DNA of 64,000 bases from the NCBI GenBank assembly GCA_913058265.1, contig CAJXPQ010000004.1, positions 1-64,000 on the forward strand, in the 5' to 3' direction. Below the pieces are notes generated by a model. The model did not search any database, was not told where the DNA came from, and saw nothing but the letters and a program-made list of their open reading frames with translations. Both the position numbers and the translations under genes were made by a program. This stretch comes from an uncultured Oligoflexia bacterium (GTDB taxonomy: Bacteria > Bdellovibrionota > Bacteriovoracia > Bacteriovoracales > Bacteriovoracaceae). Shown piece after piece: positions 25,394 through 34,793 of this stretch (position 1 is its first letter; each line of letters opens with the position of its first letter).

Positions 25394-26155
25394 GTGGCTA
25401 TTCGTAAAAAATTAAAAGCGTCAACGGTACCTATTATATTGGTGACGGATGATCTTGCAGATAAGATGTTCAAAATCTTTGAAACGTATTATGAAAAAAC
25501 GAATTATGAACACTTCATTAGAGATCTTAGAAGTAAAGATAAGGTGATTCTCTTAAAAGATACAGCTGGCGATATTAGAGGCTTCTCTACTATTGTAGAG
25601 TTTAACTTAATAATCAATGGCCGTGAACAGCATATTGTTTATTCAGGGGACACGATTATTGTTTCTGATTTCAGGGGGACCTCTGCTCTGACAATGGAGT
25701 TCTTAAAAAATATATTAAAGGCAAAAATAAAGAATCTTAACAAGCCCGTTTGGTGGTTACTTGTATCAAAAGGATACAAAACCTATTTACTACTCGCAAA
25801 TAACTTTATTGAGTACTTCCCTAGGTACGACAAAGAAACGATAGTAGAAGTAAAAAGTATATTAAAGGACTCAACAGATATTCTTTTTCCAGGTTGTTAC
25901 TGCGAGGATACAGGGATTGTTGGTACTGAAAATAATGAACATGAAATTTTAAAAAGTACTGTCGCCCCAATATCCGAAGAGCTAATTAAAAAATATCCTC
26001 GAATTAAATTTTTTAATGATATTAATCCAAATTGGGGACAGGGCGAGGAATTGGCGTGTATTGGTCGTGTTGACCTTATGCTTGGTATTGTCCATCCATT
26101 TAAGATTTTAAAGAAAGTATTTTTAAAGAAAAAATCAAATAAGAAAATTAAATGA
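25394..26155 (+). CDS. GNAT-like acyltransferase, first gene of GH3 operon
   Basis: A 253-residue cytoplasmic protein. Strands and spacing such as LLKDTAGDIRGFSTIVEF, YSGDTIIVSDFRGTSAL and WWLLVSKGYKTYLLLANNF resemble an N-acyltransferase (GNAT) fold with an acyl-donor site, but no standard Q/RxxGxG motif is clear, so the call is tentative. It starts with GTG. Its stop overlaps the ATG of the GH3-type gene by four bases, so the two are coupled. With a ligase and two oxygenases downstream, it may acylate an amine intermediate. Confidence 0.6.
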   Translation: MAIRKKLKASTVPIILVTDDLADKMFKIFETYYEKTNYEHFIRDLRSKDKVILLKDTAGDIRGFSTIVEFNLIINGREQHIVYSGDTIIVSDFRGTSALTMEFLKNILKAKIKNLNKPVWWLLVSKGYKTYLLLANNFIEYFPRYDKETIVEVKSILKDSTDILFPGCYCEDTGIVGTENNEHEILKSTVAPISEELIKKYPRIKFFNDINPNWGQGEELACIGRVDLMLGIVHPFKILKKVFLKKKSNKKIK

Positions 26156-27615
26156 TATACAACGTACTTATTCATAGATGCCTAAAGGTAGCGAGTGCAT
26201 TTCAGTATTTTCAATTTAAAAAGCTACTTATAAATCCAAGAAAGGCCCAGGAGATTGTACTTAATACTTACCTTGCTAGGTTAGAAGTTCAAAATTATTC
26301 TGAGTTTTGTAAAAGGTATCCGATTACTAGGTATCAAGATATTGAGAGGTCAATTCTACAGCAAATGGAACAGGGGGATCGCTCATTTATTGATGATGTT
26401 ATTCGCTTTGAGCCTACCAGTGGATCTGTTGGTGCTATCAAGTGGATTCCTTATACGACACAGTTCTGTTCAGAACTGGATAAGGCCTCATCACCATGGC
26501 TTTATGATCTCTATCGTAAATATCCATTAATTGGAAATGGGAAACATTATTGGTCGCTTTCCTGGCTACCTAACGATCTTAGAGAGAAGGCTTCAAATAA
26601 TGAGACAGAGATATTTCCCTGGTATAAAAAAATTGTCTTAAGTCATCTGATGGCGATTAACGATGAAGTCGTTAAAAAAGAAACTTCTCAGCAAGCAATG
26701 GAGGAGACTCTTTATTATTTATGTAAAGAAGACATTTCTCTTTTTTCTTTTTGGAGTCCAACTCTCATTTTAAGTTTACTCGAAAACTTATTTACGAATA
26801 AAGAAGTGATTATTAACAGGCTTCAGACTTCAAGCCCCGATAAAGCCGCTATCCTATCTAAGCATAAACATCTTACTAAAGACTTCACCAAAGAAATGTG
26901 GCCAAATCTCAATCTCATTAGTGCTTGGGGAACATCTACATCTAGACAATGGGCCGACGTAGTCACGACCTTATTTCCACACGCAAACTTTCAAGGAAAG
27001 GGTCTTTGGGCCACAGAGGGGGTCATCACAATTCCTTTTGAAGGTAAATATCCTCTCGCGATTAATTCTCACTTTTATGAGTTTCAATGTTTAAAAACCT
27101 CGCAAGTCCTTTGTTCATGGGAACTCAAAGTAGGTCAGATCGTTAAGCCTATCCTCACAACTGGGAGCGGTCTAACTCGATATATCTTGGATGATAAAAT
27201 TAAAGTTGAGTCTTTTATGGGACAAACACCATGCTTTGAATTCTTAGGACGAGATAGAGTGTCCGATTTTGTAGGAGAGAAGCTTGATTTTGATTTATTA
27301 GAAAAACTGAGTTCAAAAATAGCCTCAAAATTAAAAGCTAAATTTGTCACGGTTTTGTTTCATAATTCAGGTATGAAGTACTATGAATTACTTTTAGAGT
27401 CTAAGAATACTATTGCAATTGATAGTAATGACTTTGAAGAAGACCTTATGAAGGTATACCACTATCGTCTGGCAAGGGAACTTGAGCAATTGGGTGAAGC
27501 AAAGATTAAAATGGTCTCTTCCGGCGTAGATTATTATTATGAGAAATGTCATAATGAGATTAAGGGTAATATTAAATTCGAAATTGTTATGCCCGTTTAT
27601 GAGGACAAAAAGTGA
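26152..27615 (+). CDS. GH3-family acyl-adenylating ligase
   Basis: A 487-residue member of the GH3 branch of adenylate-forming enzymes, which activate a carboxylate with ATP and couple it to an amino acid or amine. FEPTSGSVGAIKWIPYT is the phosphate-binding loop. ISAWGTSTSRQWAD and GLWATEG (the YxATE-like motif) line the ATP and acyl sites. The C-terminal subdomain includes FLGRDRVSDFVGEKL, the hinge/DR motif. Length is somewhat shorter than plant GH3 (about 600 aa) and usual for bacterial ones. It is coupled to the genes on both sides (ATGA and GTGA overlaps). Confidence 0.85.
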   Translation: MIYNVLIHRCLKVASAFQYFQFKKLLINPRKAQEIVLNTYLARLEVQNYSEFCKRYPITRYQDIERSILQQMEQGDRSFIDDVIRFEPTSGSVGAIKWIPYTTQFCSELDKASSPWLYDLYRKYPLIGNGKHYWSLSWLPNDLREKASNNETEIFPWYKKIVLSHLMAINDEVVKKETSQQAMEETLYYLCKEDISLFSFWSPTLILSLLENLFTNKEVIINRLQTSSPDKAAILSKHKHLTKDFTKEMWPNLNLISAWGTSTSRQWADVVTTLFPHANFQGKGLWATEGVITIPFEGKYPLAINSHFYEFQCLKTSQVLCSWELKVGQIVKPILTTGSGLTRYILDDKIKVESFMGQTPCFEFLGRDRVSDFVGEKLDFDLLEKLSSKIASKLKAKFVTVLFHNSGMKYYELLLESKNTIAIDSNDFEEDLMKVYHYRLARELEQLGEAKIKMVSSGVDYYYEKCHNEIKGNIKFEIVMPVYEDKK

Positions 27616-28658
27616 GTAATTTAAGAGAAAGAGATGGGAAGCTAAGAGAGAATTGGTATATAGTCTGCCTCGAATCAGAATTGAAAGCTAAGCCAATTCA
27701 GCGAATGATTTACGATAAGAAAGTTGTCATTTTTAGAGGTAATAAAGGTATTGCTGTTCTTGATGATACTTGTCTGCACCGTAAAGCGACCTTATCAAAA
27801 GGGAGAGTTGAAAAAGGGCAGTTGATTTGTCCTTACCATTCTTGGACTTATAATACTGATGGTGAGGTTGCTCATGTACCAAGTGAAGGAGAGAACCAAA
27901 ATATAGGGGCCCGCTGCCTAAAGTCTTACGCAGTACACTTAAAAGATGGTGCCGTTTGGATTTGGATGGGGGATGAGAAGGCATCTGATACTTCAAAAAT
28001 ATGGAATTTTCCTCACTATGCTGAACGAGGTTGGTCCCACTACTTTATGGTTACAGACTTTGACAATGAAGTGACAAATTTAGTCGAGAACTTTGTGGAT
28101 GTTCCTCACACCGTTTCTGTTCATAAGGGATGGTTTAGAAATAAGTCCCTTCAAAAAGTTCCCTTTAATACAGCGACAAGTAATGGTGAGGTGTTAGTTA
28201 CTTATGATTCACCTGATGACAATATCGGTGTTTTAATGAGACCGCTTTTAAACCCCAAAAACGAGAGTATGCTTCATACTGATAAGTTCATTTATCCTAA
28301 TATAACCAGAGTCGACTATAGCTTTGGACAAAACTACAAATATGTTATTAATAGCGAGTGTACACCTGTTAGTACAATGCGCAGTAGAGTTTATACCTAT
28401 ATTGCCTACAAGATCCCGGTGATTGGTAGCTTTTTTAAGCCACTTATCCAATACTATACTCGTCAGGTAATTAATCAGGATGTATGGATAATGAAGGTTC
28501 AGTCTGAAAACCTAGATACTGTAAATGGGAACACCTTTCAATCAACCCCTGCTGATGAGCCTCATATACATATAGAGCGTTTAAGAAGACAGGGAGTTAC
28601 AACTCCAGCTAAGGTTTATGAAGTCGAAATGAATTCTGATCACACGATGTGGATTTAA
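27612..28658 (+). CDS. Rieske non-haem iron oxygenase
   Basis: A 348-residue oxygenase alpha-type subunit. The Rieske [2Fe-2S] ligands are C54, H56, C73 and H76 (CLHRKA, CPYHSW). The mononuclear iron site is canonical: N160-x2-D163-x2-H166-x4-H171. Such enzymes hydroxylate, demethylate or desaturate aromatic or lipid substrates with electrons from a separate reductase, and no reductase gene is adjacent. It starts with GTG overlapping the GH3 stop (GTGA). The substrate is unknown; context suggests tailoring of the GH3 product. Confidence 0.88.
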   Translation: MSNLRERDGKLRENWYIVCLESELKAKPIQRMIYDKKVVIFRGNKGIAVLDDTCLHRKATLSKGRVEKGQLICPYHSWTYNTDGEVAHVPSEGENQNIGARCLKSYAVHLKDGAVWIWMGDEKASDTSKIWNFPHYAERGWSHYFMVTDFDNEVTNLVENFVDVPHTVSVHKGWFRNKSLQKVPFNTATSNGEVLVTYDSPDDNIGVLMRPLLNPKNESMLHTDKFIYPNITRVDYSFGQNYKYVINSECTPVSTMRSRVYTYIAYKIPVIGSFFKPLIQYYTRQVINQDVWIMKVQSENLDTVNGNTFQSTPADEPHIHIERLRRQGVTTPAKVYEVEMNSDHTMWI

Positions 28659-28737
28659 AGACTTATGTTTATTACCTACTGTTAATCTAACATGGCGTTT
28701 GCTACAATATCATTAGAGATTTCTAACGTAGGACGTA

Positions 28738-29628
28738 ATGAGCGGAACCGTTTATAAGCAATATTTATCGGATAAAACAGACTTTCGCATGAAGTGGAAG
28801 AGTTATATTAACTCCGATAAATCTAAGCTGGGTCCCAACGATTTCAAGGATGAACTTACTCCTTTTAGCGGACAAGAAATTTATAGTTCTTTCTCTGATG
28901 AAAAAAAACTAAAACTTTTCTATGAGTATACAAAATTTATAGCAGAATCTATTATTGTTCTTGAGCAAGTGTTGATGTTTGCTTTTTGGCACTATAAAAA
29001 GAATCACGATTTCTCAGAACCTATTAATGACTCTATAGACAAGTTTTGTAACGAAGAGCTCTATCATTCTGAAGGGTACCGGTCTTTTTTAAAATCACAA
29101 GATGTTTTCTCATGGCCTGAAGAAAAGCTTTTCTTAAAAAATAAATGGGTCGTTCTTTGTATTACTTGGGTCATAAAGCATGCACCTTTAGGGATAACAT
29201 TACCCGGGGCAAAACTTGAGGCTTTCTCAGTTTCTTATTATCGCTATTTAAAGAAGATCTATGGAGATGAGGAAAATTCGTGGGTGGAGCTAAACCGCTT
29301 ACACCACGAAGATGAGATCTTTCATATTCCACTCGAGTTTGATATTTATAATTCAACTCTAGACCGTGCAGGGCACGTAAAGTCCATTGTCTCAACATTC
29401 GTATTCTTTATTTTTTTACAAGTCACCCTAATCAGCTCTTGTACTCAATATATTAAACGCTGCTTTCCAGAGAAAAACTCTATCCAAAAGTTTTTTCTTA
29501 TTATAAAAATGGCAAAATGGGCCGTGAGAGAGATGCCGGCCTATAAAGATGGAATCAAGCTAACGCAATCATTTTTCAAGAAAAAGAATCCAAAATATAA
29601 ATCAATATTTAAATTTTTAAGAATGTAA
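28738..29628 (+). CDS. AurF-like diiron oxygenase
   Basis: A 296-residue helical protein with a complete ferritin-like diiron ligand set: E76, E107 and H110 (EELYH), E161 (KLEAFS), and H189, E193 and H196 (HHEDEIFH). Order and spacing match the p-aminobenzoate N-oxygenase AurF (E, ExxH, E, HxxxExxH), which turns an aryl amine into a nitro group. N-oxygenation is therefore likely but a C-hydroxylase is possible. A hydrophobic stretch near 217-235 may touch the membrane. It follows the Rieske gene by 79 bases on the same strand, with TAGGA before the ATG. Confidence 0.78.
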   Translation: MSGTVYKQYLSDKTDFRMKWKSYINSDKSKLGPNDFKDELTPFSGQEIYSSFSDEKKLKLFYEYTKFIAESIIVLEQVLMFAFWHYKKNHDFSEPINDSIDKFCNEELYHSEGYRSFLKSQDVFSWPEEKLFLKNKWVVLCITWVIKHAPLGITLPGAKLEAFSVSYYRYLKKIYGDEENSWVELNRLHHEDEIFHIPLEFDIYNSTLDRAGHVKSIVSTFVFFIFLQVTLISSCTQYIKRCFPEKNSIQKFFLIIKMAKWAVREMPAYKDGIKLTQSFFKKKNPKYKSIFKFLRM

Positions 29629-29640
29629 TAGGAGAACTGA

Positions 29641-31197
29641 ATGAAATTCATTAACTTAGCATTAGGTATGGCAACATTAGTATTTGTTAGCTCTGTAAAT
29701 GCAAAAATTGACTCTAGTAATTATGAATGGATGTCAAAAAAAGAATTCAAGCAAGAAAAGAGGAGTGCAGTTAAAAGAGCTAAGCGTAATGTAGCCTCTA
29801 CTAACGAAATTACTGATGATCTCATGAGTTCAGACATGAAGATGTTTAGAGCACTCGTTATTGGTGAGAGTAATGCAGATATACGTAATAAGTATATGGC
29901 CCACTTTAAGGATAAAGGGGTGAGTGCTTGTTCTGATTTTACTGGAATTAAGAATGCAGATGAAGTTGATGCTTGTATTGATTATTTAGATGAAAACTAT
30001 GAAACATTTGCTAATGATCTAAAGTACTTTGCAGCACTCTTAGTGCCTCTAAGATCGTTTAAATCTTTTACTTACAAAATGTATCCTCTAGTTAAAAGGG
30101 AAAAGATCACTCATAGTGTCGTTGTGACAAGAGTCTTTGATTTTGCATCATTTATGAATGTAAATTTACCTACCACAGAGTGGAAGGCTGGGTTTTCTTA
30201 TGTTTCGGAGCCACACCACGGCAAGATCAAGCGTTTTTCTAGATCAAAAGACCTACAACAATATTTAAAAGTATTTGTTTACGAAGATCTTCTAAAGGCC
30301 GCAAAAAGAATTGATGAGTTAGAGCTAAATACAAAAATTGTTTGGGATCATAAATTACTATACGGACTAGCAAGTTTTAGTGATGAGTTTAAGCGATACC
30401 GCTATATTGGGGAGGCCGAAAGACTTGCAACACTAGCTTCTCTTCATATGGGAATGTCTTGGATATCGAAATTTAATTCTTTTAATGTTGATGGATTAAT
30501 GAAAGTAACGAAGGATATTTCAACTCTATATGGTGTCGACGCTTTGTTTTGGCAAAATGTAGACGGGGTAACAGCTCAGCAAGTTGCAAACGTGCTTAAT
30601 AAGAAAAAATATAAGAAATTATATACTATATTGCCGGATGGTAGTTCTACTTTAGATGCAGCATTTAAGCACCAAAAAGAAGCAATCTTTTTAAGAATTG
30701 TAGCATGGGAAGAGTTAAAAAATAGATCGGCCGATGAGCTTGATATTGTGAATTCATTAATCTCTGGTGCTGTTGAAACAAGAACTAACAGGGGAGCTGA
30801 AAAGCTAGAAGAACTAGTTTTAGGTAAAACGGAAATTAGATCAGACATTACAGGGGAGACTATTGTTGTAGACTTACCCGCATTCTACGCTAACGCCCCT
30901 GATGATCTTAAGATAATGATGCCTAATGCTTTTGCTGATTCAAAAAGTAAAACTCATAACGAAAAGAAAATGCTGGAGAAAGTGATTAAGGCCAAAGATG
31001 GTAAGTCTTATAAAACAACCTATAGAAACTACTATTATGGTAGAGCAGTTGGCTGGAATTATTCAGCATTTAAATACTTGTTCCCAGAAATGAAAGAAGG
31101 TGATGACGTTGCTAAGTATACTCGAATATTAAATCAATCTACGGGTGGTCTTCCAGTTGCCAGCTTGATGAATATATCGATGTTTTACAATAGATAA
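29641..31197 (+). CDS. Large secreted protein of unknown function
   Basis: 518 residues with a signal peptide at 1-21 (MKFINLALGMATLVFVSSVNA). The mature part is mostly helical with alternating Lys and Asp/Glu. Two cysteines (SACSDF and DACIDY) may form a disulphide. No catalytic motif is clear. It starts 12 bases after the AurF-like gene with AGGAGA upstream, so it probably belongs to the same transcript and may be the exported partner or target of the pathway. No family is recognised. Confidence 0.72.
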   Translation: MKFINLALGMATLVFVSSVNAKIDSSNYEWMSKKEFKQEKRSAVKRAKRNVASTNEITDDLMSSDMKMFRALVIGESNADIRNKYMAHFKDKGVSACSDFTGIKNADEVDACIDYLDENYETFANDLKYFAALLVPLRSFKSFTYKMYPLVKREKITHSVVVTRVFDFASFMNVNLPTTEWKAGFSYVSEPHHGKIKRFSRSKDLQQYLKVFVYEDLLKAAKRIDELELNTKIVWDHKLLYGLASFSDEFKRYRYIGEAERLATLASLHMGMSWISKFNSFNVDGLMKVTKDISTLYGVDALFWQNVDGVTAQQVANVLNKKKYKKLYTILPDGSSTLDAAFKHQKEAIFLRIVAWEELKNRSADELDIVNSLISGAVETRTNRGAEKLEELVLGKTEIRSDITGETIVVDLPAFYANAPDDLKIMMPNAFADSKSKTHNEKKMLEKVIKAKDGKSYKTTYRNYYYGRAVGWNYSAFKYLFPEMKEGDDVAKYTRILNQSTGGLPVASLMNISMFYNR

Positions 31198-31234
31198 ATT
31201 TAGAACTAAATATCAAAGGTCCCTCTAATGATCT

Positions 31235-31254
31235 GAGTCCCACAATTGGGGCTC
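31235..31254. terminator. Hairpin, possible bidirectional terminator
   Basis: GAGTCCC (31235-31241) pairs with GGGGCTC (31248-31254) across ACAATT between two convergent genes. It lacks a T run on either side, so termination is uncertain. Confidence 0.4.
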
Positions 31255-31372
31255 ATTAATAAAATCTTCATTTGTAATATAGCGCGCCTTTCTTTTAGCA
31301 GTTCAGAATTCCATCCTTTATCCGAATGCCAATTCAAGTAAAAATAAGTTATTAAACTATTCACGTTACGGA

Positions 31373-32773
31373 CTAGTTTGGTGTCTCGTCCTCTAATTCT
31401 TTTAAGGAAACATGTCGAGAGTCATTTAGACTTGTTGGTGTAAATGTAGATATTTTGTTATCTTTGGCATATATGAGTTGGTTAAGAAGTATTCGGATTT
31501 TCTTGGTATCTAATTCATCAGCATCTACAAAGAGTAGCTTATGAGAGTACGAGCCCGATATGGCTTCTGAAATAAGAGTAATGCTATTAATCTCTCTCCA
31601 AAAGCCTGTTGTTAGGATGGAGCTATCTTTTAGTTTGAAAGGAAGGTTTAAATTAAATGAGTTCTCGGTGAAGGACGTTATCAAACCTTTTATAGACATT
31701 TTTCCAGAGCTAGATGAGTCCCACTCATCATAAATAATGTGTTTTGATTCAATCTTTTTTCTAAAGATAGTTGTTAAATCATTAAAAATTTCTAATGAGA
31801 AGAGGTTCTTATATAAGATAATATTTCTATAGTCATAGGCTTTTTGATAAGCCTTAGAACTAGATTTAGCTTCAAATATAATGACATACTGGCTCTCAAG
31901 CGTAATCTTACTTAAAATTTCTCGAGAAAGGGGATTGTTGTCAATATATCTCTCATTAATGATAATAATTTGACTACTATTAACGTACTCCAGGTCTATG
32001 TGTGTGCAGCTTTTAAACTCCATGATACTTAGGTTTGAAATTTCATATAGATCTTTAGTTATTTCATTGTTATTGGAAAAAATGGCAGTCTTTATATAGG
32101 GAGTACTTCGTCCACCTAAGCTTTTTATCTGCTCAACAGCTTCATTAAAGTCTCCAGAGACAGTAATCATATTATCTGAGTATGTTATTTTTTGTTTCGA
32201 GCTAACTTCAAAGTTAAGAGTGTCGAAATTGATTGTAAAATCCTGTTCTTCAATTTCTTGAGAAAAACTAGGACGTTTGATAATGAGCTCTTCACTTGAA
32301 ATGGCATCGATGTACACAGGGAACTGAACATCGGTCTTAATTGATATATCATTAATAGATAAAAGCTCTTCACTTCGATCTAAAATCTTTAACTCTGAAT
32401 TTATTTGATATATTGCCGTCTCAAAGTTAAAACTTTTAATAACGGTGTAGGCATCAACACGATTAAGCTCCATTTTATGGGCTGAGAGCTCTGACTCGTT
32501 CTCAAAAAATAAGATGAACTTTGTTTCTTCTCTAGTCTTGAAGGTGTTTAATATAGACCTTATGTCCATATCCCAATCTATGAACTCTATATAAATAAGA
32601 CTAATTTCAATTCGACCTTCGTGAGATGAAAGGTGAAAGTCTACGAGAAAATCGGTAATTGATGTATAGGTCAGAAGGGTGCAATCATTTTTTATATAGT
32701 CTCTTTTGATGCCACTTGGGAGTTGCAATAAGCTTCCAATATAAATAATATTTCTTTCGCCAACGTTCAACAT
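31373..32773 (-). CDS. Probable pseudo-receiver/PilZ-like signalling protein
   Basis: A 466-residue cytoplasmic protein without transmembrane segments or a signal peptide. Two stretches alternate strand and helix like receiver domains (IIYIGSLLQLPSG to ILFFENESELSAHKMEL; KTAIFSNNNEITKDLY to NIILYKNLFSLEIF) but lack the phosphoacceptor aspartate pattern. A later part (GKMSIKGLITSFTENSFNL) recalls PilZ. These are weak structural impressions, not firm matches. It is divergent from the response regulator/H-NOX/kinase operon, suggesting a related signalling role. Confidence 0.5.
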   Translation of the reverse strand: MLNVGERNIIYIGSLLQLPSGIKRDYIKNDCTLLTYTSITDFLVDFHLSSHEGRIEISLIYIEFIDWDMDIRSILNTFKTREETKFILFFENESELSAHKMELNRVDAYTVIKSFNFETAIYQINSELKILDRSEELLSINDISIKTDVQFPVYIDAISSEELIIKRPSFSQEIEEQDFTINFDTLNFEVSSKQKITYSDNMITVSGDFNEAVEQIKSLGGRSTPYIKTAIFSNNNEITKDLYEISNLSIMEFKSCTHIDLEYVNSSQIIIINERYIDNNPLSREILSKITLESQYVIIFEAKSSSKAYQKAYDYRNIILYKNLFSLEIFNDLTTIFRKKIESKHIIYDEWDSSSSGKMSIKGLITSFTENSFNLNLPFKLKDSSILTTGFWREINSITLISEAISGSYSHKLLFVDADELDTKKIRILLNQLIYAKDNKISTFTPTSLNDSRHVSLKELEDETPN

Positions 32774-32840
32774 AAATTTATTATATCACATATAAGACAT
32801 TGGAATTAATGATCTATTAATATAAACTAAATATCTTTAT

Positions 32841-32869
32841 CATTTCAGAAGCTTAAACGATGATATAAT
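32841..32869 (+). promoter_or_regulatory. Candidate promoter of the H-NOX operon
   Basis: A perfect -10 TATAAT (32864-32869) with a poor -35 (CATTTC, 32841-32846) at 17 bases. The weak -35 may mean an activator is needed. The response regulator ATG lies 46 bases downstream. Confidence 0.4.
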
Positions 32870-32915
32870 GATTCCAAGTTCAGTACTTAGAAGTTAATGA
32901 ACTTAGGAGGAACGT

Positions 32916-33326
32916 ATGTTAAATGGTTCAATAGTATTGCTCGTGGATGACGAGGAAGAGTTACTAGAAAACCTAACTTTCGATCTTAGGGAAGATGTTG
33001 AAGAGTTTGTCACCGCAGGTGATGGTAATGAAGCACTGGAGCTTTTTAAAAAACATCAACATGAAATCTCTTGTATTATCACTGACATTAAAATGCCACG
33101 GATGAATGGGTTACAATTCATCCAAGAGGTTCGTAAAATTAATACGAATGTGCCTGTGGTTTTTCTCACGGCCCATGGAGATGAAGAACAGATGCATGTT
33201 GCACTATCTCTTGATGCTCGAGACTTCATAAGTAAACCATACGACACCTTTGAGCTTAGAGAATCAATCATTTTAATTCATGAAGATATTGAAGAGGATA
33301 TCCTTCAGATTGCGGAGGGGTTGTGA
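32916..33326 (+). CDS. Single-domain response regulator
   Basis: A 136-residue CheY-like receiver with all conserved residues: D11 and D12 (metal), D57 (phosphoacceptor, ITDIKMP), T85 and K107 (SKPYD). It has no output domain. The ATG has AGGAGGAA upstream. Its stop overlaps the start of the H-NOX gene. It is expected to be phosphorylated by the kinase two genes downstream and to act by protein contact. Confidence 0.93.
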   Translation: MLNGSIVLLVDDEEELLENLTFDLREDVEEFVTAGDGNEALELFKKHQHEISCIITDIKMPRMNGLQFIQEVRKINTNVPVVFLTAHGDEEQMHVALSLDARDFISKPYDTFELRESIILIHEDIEEDILQIAEGL

Positions 33327-33868
33327 AAGGAGTTGTATTTAATGCACTAGAAGAATTTACTGATAGAAACTATGGTGAAGATCAGTTCCAAGATATTGTT
33401 GAAGAGTGTCACCTCGAGACAAAAGATCCATTTGTGGGACCTGGGACTTACCCAGATTCTGATTTAATGAAAATAGTGTCTCGCTTAATTGATATTAAGA
33501 AGGTGAAGCTAGATTGGGCCTTGAAAGAATTTGGTCATTTTCTTTTCCCTAAACTTATAAGTATTAATGAGTCTTATGCAAGTGAATCAAAAGGGATTAT
33601 TGATTTTCTACAAAGAGTGGATTCAATTATACATATTGAGGTGAAAAAACTTTTTGAGGGAGCTATAACTCCAACATTTATCTATTCAGAAATCACTGAG
33701 ACCTCAATTAATATAAAGTATATTTCGAATAGGCAATTATGCTTTTTGATGGAAGGACTTATTCTTGGAGCTAGCGAGTATCTTAATGAGCGAATAGATT
33801 ATAAGCAGTTAGAATGTCATCATGAGCATGGGTGTGATTACTGTCTTTTTCAGATCAAAAAGGTGTGA
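33323..33868 (+). CDS. H-NOX (HNOB) haem nitric oxide sensor
   Basis: A 181-residue stand-alone H-NOX protein. The N-terminus KGVVFNALEEFTDRNYG matches the family. H104 aligns with the proximal haem ligand, and Y133, S135 and R137 (YISNR) form the YxSxR propionate-binding motif. These proteins bind NO on ferrous haem and control a partner kinase or cyclase. It starts with GTG behind GGAGGGG, overlapping the response regulator stop by four bases. The histidine kinase follows directly, the usual HnoX-HnoK arrangement. The C-terminal HHEHGCDYC cluster could bind a metal. Confidence 0.9.
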   Translation: MKGVVFNALEEFTDRNYGEDQFQDIVEECHLETKDPFVGPGTYPDSDLMKIVSRLIDIKKVKLDWALKEFGHFLFPKLISINESYASESKGIIDFLQRVDSIIHIEVKKLFEGAITPTFIYSEITETSINIKYISNRQLCFLMEGLILGASEYLNERIDYKQLECHHEHGCDYCLFQIKKV

Positions 33869-33871
33869 GTT

Positions 33872-34705
33872 ATGTCAGTTGAAAAGAAGATTGAAAGGCT
33901 TAATCAAAAAATTTCAATCTTAGAAAAAATGATTGAAGATAAGACGAGAGAAAACTTCAATAACCAAGAGAAGCTCAAAGAGCAGCAGGCACAGATTATG
34001 TTTAATGCAAAATTAGCCTCTATTGGAGAGATGGCAAGCTCTATTGCTCATGAGGTAAATAACCCTGTGGGTATTATTGAAGGTCAACTTAGAAGGCTAA
34101 GGCATCATATTGAAAACGGTAACCTTGAAAAGCAATTGAATCTCGTTGAGAAGATAGAGAATAATACTCAGCGAGTTATTAAAATTGTCAATGGACTTCG
34201 GCAGCTCTCAAAATCCACAGAGAGTGAAGAGTTAAAGGTAATATCTCTGAAAGATTTCTTCGATGAATTTAAGGAGTACAATCATATCAAGACAATTGAT
34301 TCGAGTGTTGAAATCACCTTCCCTCATTTTGTGGATGATATACAGGTTTGGGGAAAAGATACATCCCTTGCTCAAATAGTAACAAATCTTATAAATAACT
34401 CTCTTGATGCAATTGGTGACGACCATGCTTCGTGGGTAAGGATAATCGTGGCCCAGGCTGGAGACTTTTGTCACTTGACCTTTATTGACTGCGGAAGGGG
34501 AATTGATAAGGCACACATATCAAAATTATTTGATCCCTTTTTTACAACAAAGTCACATGAGAAAGGGACTGGTGTTGGATTAAATATTTGTAAGAAACTA
34601 GCAAGAGAACTCGATGGCGATTTAAATTACCAGTTAACTAAGGGAAATACCTCTTTCGTTCTAAAGCTGAAACTCAATAAGATCAAGGGGGATTCAACTA
34701 TTTAA
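33872..34705 (+). CDS. Histidine kinase partnered with H-NOX
   Basis: A 277-residue soluble kinase without membrane segments, so it needs a cytoplasmic input. Residues 1-45 are coiled coil. The H box is IAHEVNNPVG (H60), the N box is NLINNSLDAIGD, and G boxes are DCGRGID and GTGVGLNICKKLA; the phosphorylation and ATP sites are intact. It lies three bases after the H-NOX gene, so NO-bound H-NOX is the likely regulator of its activity. The cognate receiver is probably the regulator at the operon start. Confidence 0.92.
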   Translation: MSVEKKIERLNQKISILEKMIEDKTRENFNNQEKLKEQQAQIMFNAKLASIGEMASSIAHEVNNPVGIIEGQLRRLRHHIENGNLEKQLNLVEKIENNTQRVIKIVNGLRQLSKSTESEELKVISLKDFFDEFKEYNHIKTIDSSVEITFPHFVDDIQVWGKDTSLAQIVTNLINNSLDAIGDDHASWVRIIVAQAGDFCHLTFIDCGRGIDKAHISKLFDPFFTTKSHEKGTGVGLNICKKLARELDGDLNYQLTKGNTSFVLKLKLNKIKGDSTI

Positions 34706-34793
34706 TTTAAAAGAACTTTAAAATAAATCGTAAAGATTTTTTCATCGCTCAAGTTGAGCCTTTCATTTACCTATCCTGTTTATATTCTAGAGA

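Noticed and set aside
31206-31364. 52-codon GTG frame on the minus strand just after the pseudo-receiver gene
   Set aside because: No ribosome site, no signal peptide or domain, and it lies across a strong hairpin; a chance frame is more likely.
34735-34770. GCTCAAGTTGAGC near the end of the kinase gene as terminator
   Set aside because: The stem is short and the T run lies on the wrong side for the plus strand and is broken for the minus strand.
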